Shown one piece after another: positions 48,749 to 56,499 of a stretch of DNA of 64,000 nucleotides (within the stretch, counting starts at the first letter, position 1; each line of letters opens with the position of its first letter). Under the pieces are notes generated by a model that worked only from the letters and a program-made list of their open reading frames with translations, made no database searches and had not been told where the DNA came from. The translations under genes and the position numbers were made by a program. This DNA is from an uncultured Sphaerochaeta sp. (GTDB taxonomy: Bacteria > Spirochaetota > Spirochaetia > Sphaerochaetales > Sphaerochaetaceae): positions 310,001 to 374,000 of the forward strand of contig NZ_OY781939.1 of the NCBI RefSeq assembly GCF_963677315.1, in the 5' to 3' direction.

Positions 48749-49654
48749 ATGAAACAACGTACTCCACTACAACGACGTATAGAATCAGGAAAAGACTTTG
48801 CCACTGTTCTTCCTGCACTACTTTTTTTGGGGCTGTTTATTTACTATCCAGTAGTACAGGTGGTAAGAATCAGTTTCACCAATTGGAATTTGATCAATGA
48901 TAATTATAAATATGTAGGACTGAAGAACTGGATCTGGTTGTTTCAGGGATCGGGCACAAAGTATCTCTTGAATTCCTTAAAAGTAACAGCGCTCTTTACC
49001 CTTGGAGAGCTTACCGTTACCATCGTTGGGGGTATGATTTTTGCGCTTATCATGAACCGAATCACTGCATCCTTCTCTGTCATGCGTGCTTTGGTATTTC
49101 TTCCAAAATATGTAGCTATGTCCAGCGCTGCAGTTGTCTTTATCTGGATATTGAACACACAGAACGGTATTCTCAACTTTTTTATTGAACAGTTCGGAGG
49201 TGAACGAGTCAATTGGTTGGGTGACCGAAACCGCGCCCTGCTGTCAATTCTCATGCTGACAGGATGGAGAACAGTTGGATATGGTATGATGATCTATATT
49301 GCTTCCATGCGAGGTATCAGCAAGAATTACTATGAAGCTGCATCAATAGATGGTGCAAGCAAATGGATTCAATTTTCCAGAATTACACTGCCTCTTCTTT
49401 CTCCAACTACACTTTTCCTTTTTGTAACTACTTTTATCTCTGCTATGAAGGTGTTCCAATCGGTAGATGTACTTACTTCCGGAGGACCGTACCGTTCCAC
49501 TGAAGTAATTGTTTTCATGATTTACAAGTATGCAATGGAAGATTTCCGAATGGATCGTGCATCCACCATTGCAGTAGTCTTCTTCCTCGTGCTGCTAGCT
49601 ATCACCGCTGCTACGATGAGAATATCCAATAAGAGGGTGAACTATGATGCATGA
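48749..49654 (+). CDS. ABC transporter permease (UgpA type)
   Basis: 301 residues, about six membrane helices. The coupling loop is YEAASIDGASKWIQFSRITL. The ATG at 48749 is chosen because the one at 48737 directly abuts AAGGA and leaves no spacing. It pairs with the next permease (11-nt overlap). No ATPase gene is present, so a shared one is likely. Confidence 0.92.
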   Translation: MKQRTPLQRRIESGKDFATVLPALLFLGLFIYYPVVQVVRISFTNWNLINDNYKYVGLKNWIWLFQGSGTKYLLNSLKVTALFTLGELTVTIVGGMIFALIMNRITASFSVMRALVFLPKYVAMSSAAVVFIWILNTQNGILNFFIEQFGGERVNWLGDRNRALLSILMLTGWRTVGYGMMIYIASMRGISKNYYEAASIDGASKWIQFSRITLPLLSPTTLFLFVTTFISAMKVFQSVDVLTSGGPYRSTEVIVFMIYKYAMEDFRMDRASTIAVVFFLVLLAITAATMRISNKRVNYDA

Positions 49655-50531
49655 TACATTGACACAAGAGCAAGCACGATTGTTGAACGAGAGGGCTATA
49701 AAAAGGAAGCAGGTACTTACAGTCCTGCAATATGCGCTGGCTGTCCTGGTAACATTGTTCATGATTTTTCCGTTATATTGGATGTTCATTTCTTCGGTAA
49801 AATCACAGGAAGAAATATTGCTTGCACTTCCCACTTTCTGGCCAAAGTCGTGGCATTTTGAAAATTATTCGAATGTAATGCAGCGCGCCAATTTCAGCAA
49901 GTATTACTACAATACAATCGTAATGACTGCAGGTATCCTTATCAGTCAGGTTGTCACAGGCGTACTAGCAGCCTATGGTTTTTCCAAAGGAAAGTTCAAA
50001 GGCAAAAAGGTCCTGTTTGTATTGGTACTTGGCGCACTCATGATTCCCTTGCAGGTGACATTCATTCCTTTGTATATCATGTTTGCAAATTGGAAACTTA
50101 CCGACACATTCCTTGGGCTCATTCTCCCAGAAATGGTCTCTCCCTATTATATTTTCATGATGCGTCAAGCATTCCTTACTGTAGACGATTCCTATATTGA
50201 AGCAGCCAAGATAGATGGTATGGGAAGGTTGGGTATTATAACGAGAGTACTCGTACCTATGTGTAAATCAACCTTGATCACCATTACCTTGGTTACCTTC
50301 ACCAATGGATGGAATTCCTATTTCTGGCCAAAGATCATTGCCAAGAATGAGGTACGACGAGTATTGACTGTTGGTTTGGTCCATCTCCGCAATACCTTTG
50401 CAGGACTTGATACCATGAACAACCATGAGATTATGGCAGGTGCAGTCATGAGTGTCCTTCCAGTCATCGTACTGTTTTTCATCTTCCAGAAATACATGCT
50501 TACCGGGTATGAAAAGACAGCAATGAAATAA
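49644..50531 (+). CDS. ABC transporter permease (UgpE type)
   Basis: 295 residues, about six membrane helices. The coupling loop is IEAAKIDGMGRLGIITRVLVP. LSGCVT-like features of a lipoprotein are absent. GAGGGTG lies before the ATG. It is followed after 12 nt by the phosphodiesterase gene, so importer and enzyme are co-expressed. Confidence 0.92.
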   Translation: MMHDTLTQEQARLLNERAIKRKQVLTVLQYALAVLVTLFMIFPLYWMFISSVKSQEEILLALPTFWPKSWHFENYSNVMQRANFSKYYYNTIVMTAGILISQVVTGVLAAYGFSKGKFKGKKVLFVLVLGALMIPLQVTFIPLYIMFANWKLTDTFLGLILPEMVSPYYIFMMRQAFLTVDDSYIEAAKIDGMGRLGIITRVLVPMCKSTLITITLVTFTNGWNSYFWPKIIAKNEVRRVLTVGLVHLRNTFAGLDTMNNHEIMAGAVMSVLPVIVLFFIFQKYMLTGYEKTAMK

Positions 50532-50543
50532 GGTAGGAAACAT

Positions 50544-51248
50544 ATGAAGGTTATTGCTCATAGAGGATTTAGTGGTGTATATCCTGAGAACACCATGCTC
50601 GCTTTTGAGAAAGCATTGGAAGCTGGGTGTACTGCCATTGAATTGGATGTACATTTATCAAAAGATTGTTCACTGGTGATCATCCATGATGAAACGCTGG
50701 ATAGAACTACTGATGCTGTAGGGTTTGTGCGTGACTTCACCCTAGCAGAGCTGCAAAAATGTAATGCTGGAACAATCAATACTTTCCAATCAATTCCAAC
50801 ACTTGATGAGTACTTCACATGGGCAAGAAACCATGGGATATTTACCAACATTGAAATTAAGACCGATCGCTACTACTACCAAGGAATTGAACAAGCTACA
50901 TTGGATTTAATCAATAAGCATGATTTGAAAGATCGATGTCTTATCAGCTCTTTTAATCATGGTTCAGTTATCAGAATGAAACAACTTGACAGCTCTATAC
51001 TCTGTGCATTTCTGGTTGATGCAAAAGGTCTTGGAGCAGCTGGAGCTTATTGTGCAAGCTTTGGTGTTGAGTATTATCATCCCAACGGGGTATCCCTTAC
51101 ACAGCGGGCTGTTGAAGAATGCCATAACCACGGAGTCAAGGTAAATGTCTGGACTGTCGATAGCCTTGATCGTATGCACGATATGAATAGTTGGAAAGTG
51201 GACGGAGTCATTACCAATTATTGTGACGCTGTTTTAAAATTAGTTTAG
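50544..51248 (+). CDS. Glycerophosphodiester phosphodiesterase
   Basis: 234 residues, cytoplasmic (no signal peptide). It splits glycerophosphodiesters into glycerol 3-phosphate and an alcohol. The catalytic pair is in IAHRGFSGVYPENTMLAF (first His) and IHDETLDRTTD (second His); AIELDVHLSKD holds the metal Glu/Asp and NIEIKTD another. VNVWTVDS near the end is also typical. It is the fourth gene of the importer operon. Confidence 0.95.
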   Translation: MKVIAHRGFSGVYPENTMLAFEKALEAGCTAIELDVHLSKDCSLVIIHDETLDRTTDAVGFVRDFTLAELQKCNAGTINTFQSIPTLDEYFTWARNHGIFTNIEIKTDRYYYQGIEQATLDLINKHDLKDRCLISSFNHGSVIRMKQLDSSILCAFLVDAKGLGAAGAYCASFGVEYYHPNGVSLTQRAVEECHNHGVKVNVWTVDSLDRMHDMNSWKVDGVITNYCDAVLKLV

Positions 51249-51256
51249 GAGTATTC

Positions 51257-52165
51257 ATGCAGAGAAAACGTAATTTAGTTACAATGCTTCTACTTTTCAT
51301 GGCATTATCTTTGTTTGCTTCCAATTTGCTGGTACGTCATCCAGGTGAATTTGCCATCTATTTTCTTGATCTTGAGGTAAGCGAAACAGCCGAAGACAAG
51401 AGTGGGGACGCAACCATTCTCATTAGTCCTGAAGGGCAGGTAATGCTCCTCGATTGTGGACACCCTGAGAGTGCCCCACAAGTCCAGGAAGCACTCAACG
51501 CATTAGGAGTAGAGGAGATAGATATATTCGTCGCTTCTCATCCACATATTGATCATATTGGCGCATTCCCTGCTATTGCAGCATCATTTCCAATCCACCA
51601 GATGTATCGCTCTGCTTTGGAGTATCCTACAAATACGAATCAGGCAGCGCTTATGGCAGCTGAAGCAAATCAAATACCTACGACTATCCTTGCTGAGGGG
51701 GATTCATTTTCCTTTGGTGAAACAATTAAAGTTGCAGTATTCAATCCTCCACGTGAGATAGTGTATCCAAAGAACTTTCCTGATAACTCAACGCAATTCG
51801 TGAATAATCACTCACTTGCCCTGCAGTTTCAGCATGGTAGTTCTACTGCATGGTTCTCTGGTGATTTGTATATGATCCAAGAACGTAAGCTTACCCAGAA
51901 GTATGGAGATGCAATCCAGAGTGATGTTGCTAAAGCCAATCATCATGGAGGGGATACTTCAAATAGTCTTCGTTGGATTCGCACCCTTGATGCAGATATT
52001 GTTGTGGCAATGCACGACCAGCTCGACAGCATGACGGTTTACAACAACTACAAGAAGTATGGAGCTGAATACCATCTTACGCTGAATGATGGATTGGTGA
52101 AGGTTGTCATGGATGATGCCAAGCATTACCAGGTTTTTGATACGAAGGAAAGTTGGATGAATTAA
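51257..52165 (+). CDS. Exported metallo-beta-lactamase-fold hydrolase (ComEC C-domain-like)
   Basis: 302 residues. A signal peptide (about 1-21, ending LSLFA) sends it to the periplasm or surface. The metal motif is SHPHIDHIG (HxHxDH), further ligands are in FSGDLYM, NHHGGDTSN and MHDQ. This resembles the hydrolase domain of ComEC and stand-alone phosphodiesterases. TAGGAG precedes the ATG. As last gene of the glycerophosphodiester operon it may release substrate outside the cell (inference). Confidence 0.88.
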   Translation: MQRKRNLVTMLLLFMALSLFASNLLVRHPGEFAIYFLDLEVSETAEDKSGDATILISPEGQVMLLDCGHPESAPQVQEALNALGVEEIDIFVASHPHIDHIGAFPAIAASFPIHQMYRSALEYPTNTNQAALMAAEANQIPTTILAEGDSFSFGETIKVAVFNPPREIVYPKNFPDNSTQFVNNHSLALQFQHGSSTAWFSGDLYMIQERKLTQKYGDAIQSDVAKANHHGGDTSNSLRWIRTLDADIVVAMHDQLDSMTVYNNYKKYGAEYHLTLNDGLVKVVMDDAKHYQVFDTKESWMN

Positions 52166-52361
52166 AGTTATTCAGCAAGCTTAATTAATGTTTCAAAGGT
52201 GATGAATTACTAGTAAAACTATTCATATGCAATTATGTTTTCTTTAACTTAATACTGATACGTAAATTCATTGTTTCATAATTTCTAGTAATTAATAATG
52301 AACTATTTTGCGTTGAGTTCCTTCAAGATCAATAAGGTTTTGTAGACGCTTCCAATACGTC

Positions 52362-52390
52362 TTGATATTCTATGCTTGATTATAGATACT
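52362..52390 (+). promoter_or_regulatory. Promoter of the hicA-hicB-secB operon
   Basis: TTGATA (52362-52367) and GATACT (52385-52390) are 17 nt apart. The upstream 52166-52361 is AT-rich with no gene and nothing else that I recognise. Confidence 0.5.
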
Positions 52391-52402
52391 AAATATAGTA
52401 TC
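52385..52402 (+). promoter_or_regulatory. Operator-like inverted repeat at the hic promoter
   Basis: GATACTA-AATA-TAGTATC is a perfect 7-4-7 inverted repeat that covers the -10 box, 25 nt before the hicA start. It is a likely HicB autoregulation site. Confidence 0.6.
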
Positions 52403-52427
52403 ACTATACATAAATAGAAGTGGTTGT

Positions 52428-52682
52428 GTGTCATCAAGATTGATCAAACTTGTAACAAAGATGAAAACACAACCAAACAATATTAGCTATGAAGAACTAA
52501 CCTATGTGCTAATAAATATTGGATGTGAACGACGTGATGGAAAAGGAAGTCATTTTATTTTCCATCTTCCTGGTTCTAATGCACGACTAACTGTTCCCAA
52601 AAAAAAGCCTGTTAAGGCATGTTATATAAGACAAGCAGTTAGAATCTTTAGTTTGGAGGACCTTCTAGATGAAGAAAATTGA
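52428..52682 (+). CDS. hicA: HicA-like mRNA interferase toxin
   Basis: 84 residues, dsRBD-like HicA fold. The catalytic His is H42 in GKGSHFIFHLP, followed by RLTVPKKKPVKACYIRQAV, the usual RNA-binding end. HicA cuts translated mRNA. The start is GTG, chosen because the N-terminal SSRLIKLVTKMKTQPNNISYEEL matches the longer subfamily start; ATG at 52461 is an alternative. It overlaps hicB by 14 nt. The region is more AT-rich than the surrounding genes, suggesting transfer. Confidence 0.85.
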   Translation: MSSRLIKLVTKMKTQPNNISYEELTYVLINIGCERRDGKGSHFIFHLPGSNARLTVPKKKPVKACYIRQAVRIFSLEDLLDEEN

Positions 52683-53193
52683 AGATTATTTGAAATTACC
52701 TTATACCTATGAGTTTAAAAAAGAGGACGATGGAACATATTTTATTTCAGTAAAGGAACTCGAAGGTTGCTGTTCTGTAGGGGATACTGTTGAAGAGGCC
52801 CTAGAGATGATTGAGGATGCAAAAGAAACGTGGTTATCCTACAGCCTTGAGAAGGGGTTGCCCATACCAGAACCAGAAAATATAGACAGTAAATCTTACA
52901 GTGGAAAGTTTATTGTAAGAGTCACCCCTACGTTGCATAAGCAATTATCACTTCAGGCTAAATCTAATGGAGTAAGCTTGAATTATTATGTAAGCGAAAT
53001 TCTTGCAGGAAAAAGTTCTGTTATTGAAACCCAAACCCGTTTCATCGAGGCTATTGCTGATAGGTATGCAAGACAAGAAATAAAGGCTTTAACATCAGGA
53101 ACTGGAAAATTGGGTATTAATAAGGAATCTGTTACTACTCCTTGGAAATCACAAACCGAGGTAATGGTTTTCCCTGTAAAGAAAAGGATGTAA
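52669..53193 (+). CDS. hicB: HicB-like antitoxin with C-terminal extension
   Basis: 174 residues. The N-terminal HicB domain (about 10-70) has DGTYFISVKELEGCCSVGDTVEEAL. A ribbon-helix-helix DNA-binding domain follows at 77-115 (FIVRVTPTLHKQLSLQAKSNG, NYYVSEIL). A further 57 residues (118-174) end in a stretch with W159 and VMVFPV. Typical HicB proteins of this type stop soon after the DNA-binding domain. In TAC systems such a tail (ChAD) binds the chaperone, so I infer that role here. Confidence 0.85.
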   Translation: MKKIEDYLKLPYTYEFKKEDDGTYFISVKELEGCCSVGDTVEEALEMIEDAKETWLSYSLEKGLPIPEPENIDSKSYSGKFIVRVTPTLHKQLSLQAKSNGVSLNYYVSEILAGKSSVIETQTRFIEAIADRYARQEIKALTSGTGKLGINKESVTTPWKSQTEVMVFPVKKRM

Positions 53194-53195
53194 TT

Positions 53196-53651
53196 ATGAT
53201 ATTCGAAGAATTACTTGCAGAAATGAATATCCATACTGTAACGATTCCTGAGTACTGTTATCATTTCGATCAAACCAAGCTAAAATCAGGATCTTCTTTA
53301 TACTATAATTTTATTATTGATGACAAGGAGGTCTCTTTTAGACAAAAGGGGAAAGAGATTGACATCAAGATTCCCTATATCTTTTCAGCTTCTTCAAAAG
53401 AAATAGCAAGGTCAAAGAAAGATAAAGAAGGAATTTTCTTTAGCCTAGATATTACTTACAATCTATCAATTACATTAGAGAATGAAATCATGATAGAAAA
53501 AGAACTTATGAATGCCTTCCTGAATGGTGTTGCTCCAAGAATCTTGCATCCCTATTTTAGACAATCTGTAGCTGAATCCCTACAAAAAGCAGGATTGCCA
53601 CAATTGAATCTTCCTTTATTTGAAAATTTCTCTGAGCCTTTAGATTCTTGA
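53196..53651 (+). CDS. SecB-like chaperone of the HicAB module
   Basis: 151 residues. The C-terminal half matches SecB: GVAPRILHPYFRQSVAESLQ and PQLNLPLFENF align with the E. coli segments around NILFPYARECI and PQLNLAPVNF. The first half is beta-rich, as in SecB. The start is the ATG at 53196, 2 nt after the hicB stop, with AAGGATG upstream. TAC chaperones of this kind fold or protect the antitoxin. It ends before a strong hairpin. Confidence 0.85.
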   Translation: MIFEELLAEMNIHTVTIPEYCYHFDQTKLKSGSSLYYNFIIDDKEVSFRQKGKEIDIKIPYIFSASSKEIARSKKDKEGIFFSLDITYNLSITLENEIMIEKELMNAFLNGVAPRILHPYFRQSVAESLQKAGLPQLNLPLFENFSEPLDS

Positions 53652-53667
53652 GCGACTTGTGATTAAA

Positions 53668-53701
53668 CACCATAACTACCTTTGGTAGGGTAGCTATGGT
53701 G
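53668..53701. terminator. Terminator between convergent secB-like and lipoprotein genes
   Basis: CACCATAACTACC / GGTAGCTATGGTG, 12 pairs with one A-C mismatch. A TTTAAT run follows on the reverse strand, so it serves the lipoprotein gene best and may also stop the hic operon. Confidence 0.65.
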
Positions 53702-53720
53702 AAAATAATTCCAATAACTG

Positions 53721-54830
53721 TTATAGGGTGTACTCTTCTGAATCAGACGAATCATCTCCAGCAATATCAATCTCATACATACCATTTTCCAGAGTAGCTA
53801 CCAACAATACGTTTACACTCTTCTCATAGCTATCTACAATTTCTGCTGCATCAAGATATTCTCCGTATCCATCAGTTTTATCACTAGCAGAAACTGCATC
53901 AGTCGAATTTATGGATAAGACATAGAGCGCATCATTTACCCCAGAAGGCTTTGTGATGAGCTTGGTCTGTGTAGTGCCACTATCATAGTAACCATACATG
54001 AATGCATGCATTGCATAATTTTCTGCTGTTTCATGAATCTTAGTGAAGGTAGTACTCGCTGTAATAGCATTTGCAGCATCATTTGCCTTGTATATGATGC
54101 CCTCAGTATCATCCAATTCCATCAGATACAAACTAGCATTGGCAACAGACATTGCCGTGAATCTCATTCCGCTGGTCGATGTTGCAAGTTCTGTTGCAGA
54201 TCCGTCAACATAGACATGTTTGTAATTACCGCTCTCATTGACAAGAGAAACAAGCATTGGAGTAGTAACATCATGCTCCTTACCACTAAGTTGCACAACT
54301 GATGATAAATCATAATCCGTATACGTACCAATAGATATGGTAGGAGCAGTTGTATCGTCATAATCATAGAGTTCAAAGACGTGAGAACTGTCTTTAGTCA
54401 GCACCAACCCATTGGGGAGTAGTTTTGCATTTTCGAATGCAGAGAAGTCATAACTCGTGCCGGCTACTCCAGAGACATCGGTAGTCTTAATTACTTTATA
54501 CCCATTATTTGCATTCTTGTTTACCTGATAGGCAATGGTAGTGCTTCCATCCAAATATGCAATTGTAATAATGTTTTCCTCAGCATTAGCAACCAACTTT
54601 GTAGAGCTAGTTCCATCCGTCTTAAGCAACCCTTCATCAGTTAAATAGTACAAGGTTTTTGGAGCAGTAGTGTCTAGTCCAACTATCTGCTTGTAGACTA
54701 TACCAACAGGTGCCTTTGACTCACTGATCTGCCTAAATAGACCTGCAGTTGCATCGGCATTACAGCTAATCAGCATGAAAGAGAGGAGAAGTGTAAGTGC
54801 AATCGATGTCAATATATGTTTTTTCTTCAT
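53721..54830 (-). CDS. Lipoprotein of unknown function
   Basis: 369 residues. The signal peptide ends in LISC, a lipobox with Cys23, so it is a lipoprotein. The mature protein is rich in Thr, Ser, Asp and short beta-strands with repeated 'value then label' style segments (LYYLTDEGLLKTDG, LYVLSINSTD), which suggests a beta-propeller, though no clear repeat unit is seen. No family is recognised. GGAG lies 9 nt before the ATG. It follows the beta-barrel gene by 11 nt in one operon. Confidence 0.75.
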   Translation of the reverse strand: MKKKHILTSIALTLLLSFMLISCNADATAGLFRQISESKAPVGIVYKQIVGLDTTAPKTLYYLTDEGLLKTDGTSSTKLVANAEENIITIAYLDGSTTIAYQVNKNANNGYKVIKTTDVSGVAGTSYDFSAFENAKLLPNGLVLTKDSSHVFELYDYDDTTAPTISIGTYTDYDLSSVVQLSGKEHDVTTPMLVSLVNESGNYKHVYVDGSATELATSTSGMRFTAMSVANASLYLMELDDTEGIIYKANDAANAITASTTFTKIHETAENYAMHAFMYGYYDSGTTQTKLITKPSGVNDALYVLSINSTDAVSASDKTDGYGEYLDAAEIVDSYEKSVNVLLVATLENGMYEIDIAGDDSSDSEEYTL

Positions 54831-54841
54831 GGGAAGGACTC

Positions 54842-55438
54842 CTATTGTCTGTAACTGATGGCGAGGGTGATGGGTACAAAACCCACGAGCGCATTGTCTT
54901 GCTGCAAATCTTCATAGTAGTTAAACTCGGGGATCAACCAAAGTCCGGTATTGATACCAAACCCCCAGTTCTCTCCAGGAAACCAAGTGACGCCAACTTC
55001 CATGTTTGCGTACATGGTCATCATGGAAGCGTCATTGTACTTAATGTACGCTCCACCCAGGCCAAAGGAAATGGGGAGGTCCCATTCACCCTGTACAGGG
55101 ACATATGAATACTTTGCATAAAAAGGAACTGCAGTGAACAACATCTTGGCTGCAGAAAAATTGAAGTTATAGCCGATCTCACCACCAATTGCGGTCTTTG
55201 GTGTATTAAACACCTGATAACTAATGGCACCATATCCGCCAACCTTCATACCCGTATTCTCTTCTCCCGGACCGACCAACGTTGATGGAGAATCATCAGA
55301 AAAGAAATGGGTAAATGCAGGAATGGTGGTTCCTATCTTGAAAGAGAAGATTTGATTTCCTTTATCATAGGTGTCAGCTGCAAAGAGAGAAGCTGAAAGC
55401 AAGAAAAGGAATAGTGGTAACAGTAGTAATTTTTTCAT
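54842..55438 (-). CDS. Outer-membrane beta-barrel protein (TP0733/OmpW-like)
   Basis: 198 residues with a signal peptide ending LSASLFA (about residue 21). The rest alternates polar and aromatic residues in about eight strands and ends in an aromatic/Arg strand (TLAISYRQ). It resembles small spirochaete barrels I recall as the TP0733 family; that label is from memory. The ATG at 55438 has GAGG upstream; the longer frame is unlikely. The lipoprotein follows in the same operon. Confidence 0.75.
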   Translation of the reverse strand: MKKLLLLPLFLFLLSASLFAADTYDKGNQIFSFKIGTTIPAFTHFFSDDSPSTLVGPGEENTGMKVGGYGAISYQVFNTPKTAIGGEIGYNFNFSAAKMLFTAVPFYAKYSYVPVQGEWDLPISFGLGGAYIKYNDASMMTMYANMEVGVTWFPGENWGFGINTGLWLIPEFNYYEDLQQDNALVGFVPITLAISYRQ

Positions 55439-55458
55439 TCGGTACCTCAGTATATGTA

Positions 55459-55480
55459 CAGGAAACAAGGTGGTTTCCTG
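55459..55480. promoter_or_regulatory. Inverted repeat upstream of the barrel gene
   Basis: CAGGAAAC / GTTTCCTG, 8 bp with A-T closing pair outside, loop AAGGTG, 20 nt upstream of the reverse-strand start. It could be an operator or a leader hairpin. Confidence 0.35.
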
Positions 55481-55614
55481 TCAGTTACAATAGCATAGCT
55501 TCATACCCACTGAAAAGTATAGTAACAGAAGAATGGAAAAGCAAACAGACGGTTTACCTTTGTTGCCATTCGTTGGTATTTTGCGGTACTGTAGGGGATA
55601 TTGAGGAGCAAGAC

Positions 55615-56499
55615 ATGCAGATACTATCAGGAAAAGAAGTAGCGCAAAACGTTTATGATACACTTACCGAGGAAGCAAAACATTTCTTGGAGAATTATGG
55701 GTATGCACCAACTCTTGCAGTTGTTCTGGTAGGAGAAGACCCAGCTAGTCAAAGCTATGTGGCAGGGAAGAAGAAAGCATGTCTCTCACTTGGTTTTGGC
55801 CATAAGGACTACCATCTTCCCTCTGATACTTCCCAGGGGCAGCTCCTTGCACTGATTCATCAATTAAATACAGATTCTTCTCTACATGGGATCTTGGTAC
55901 AGATGCCGCTCCCTGAGGGGCTCGATCCTGATCAGGTGATTCAGGCCATTGCTGTTGAGAAAGATGTAGATGGCTTCCATCCTCAGAGCGTAGGGAACCT
56001 CCTGATAGGCAACCCTAGCTTTGTGAGCTGTACACCGAAGGGAGTTATGGAAATACTTGACTATTACCACATAGAGACCGCAGGCAAGCATGTTGTGATT
56101 GTAGGGAGAAGCAATATTGTAGGGAAGCCCATGGCAAGCCTCCTGATACAGAAGGGAAGAGATGCAACGGTTACTATCTGTCATTCAAGAACGAAAGATC
56201 TCCCATCTATCACACGCCAAGCAGATATTCTCATTGCTGCAATAGGGAGACCCCACTTTATTACCTCCGATATGGTAAAAGATGGGGTAGTGGTCATTGA
56301 TGTAGGAATTAACAGAATTGAAGACGCCAGTCGTAAGCGTGGCTACCGACTGGTAGGTGATGTCGACTATGAACACGTCTCACCAAGCTGCAACGCCATT
56401 ACTCCGGTTCCCGGTGGGGTCGGGGTAATGACCATTGCCATGCTTATGAAAAATACCATGCAAGCTGCAAAGCAGTTTGCAAGCAAGGAAGTGAAATGA
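55615..56499 (+). CDS. folD: Methylenetetrahydrofolate dehydrogenase/cyclohydrolase
   Basis: 294 residues. It interconverts methylene-, methenyl- and formyl-tetrahydrofolate. PTLAVVLVGEDPASQSYVAGK has the catalytic Tyr and Lys, GILVQMPLPEGLD the folate region, VIVGRSNIVGKPMASLL the NADP site and TPVPGGVGVMTIAMLM the end. The ATG at 55615 has TGAGGAG upstream; earlier in-frame codons are not conserved. Its stop overlaps the miaB start (ATGA). Confidence 0.96.
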   Translation: MQILSGKEVAQNVYDTLTEEAKHFLENYGYAPTLAVVLVGEDPASQSYVAGKKKACLSLGFGHKDYHLPSDTSQGQLLALIHQLNTDSSLHGILVQMPLPEGLDPDQVIQAIAVEKDVDGFHPQSVGNLLIGNPSFVSCTPKGVMEILDYYHIETAGKHVVIVGRSNIVGKPMASLLIQKGRDATVTICHSRTKDLPSITRQADILIAAIGRPHFITSDMVKDGVVVIDVGINRIEDASRKRGYRLVGDVDYEHVSPSCNAITPVPGGVGVMTIAMLMKNTMQAAKQFASKEVK

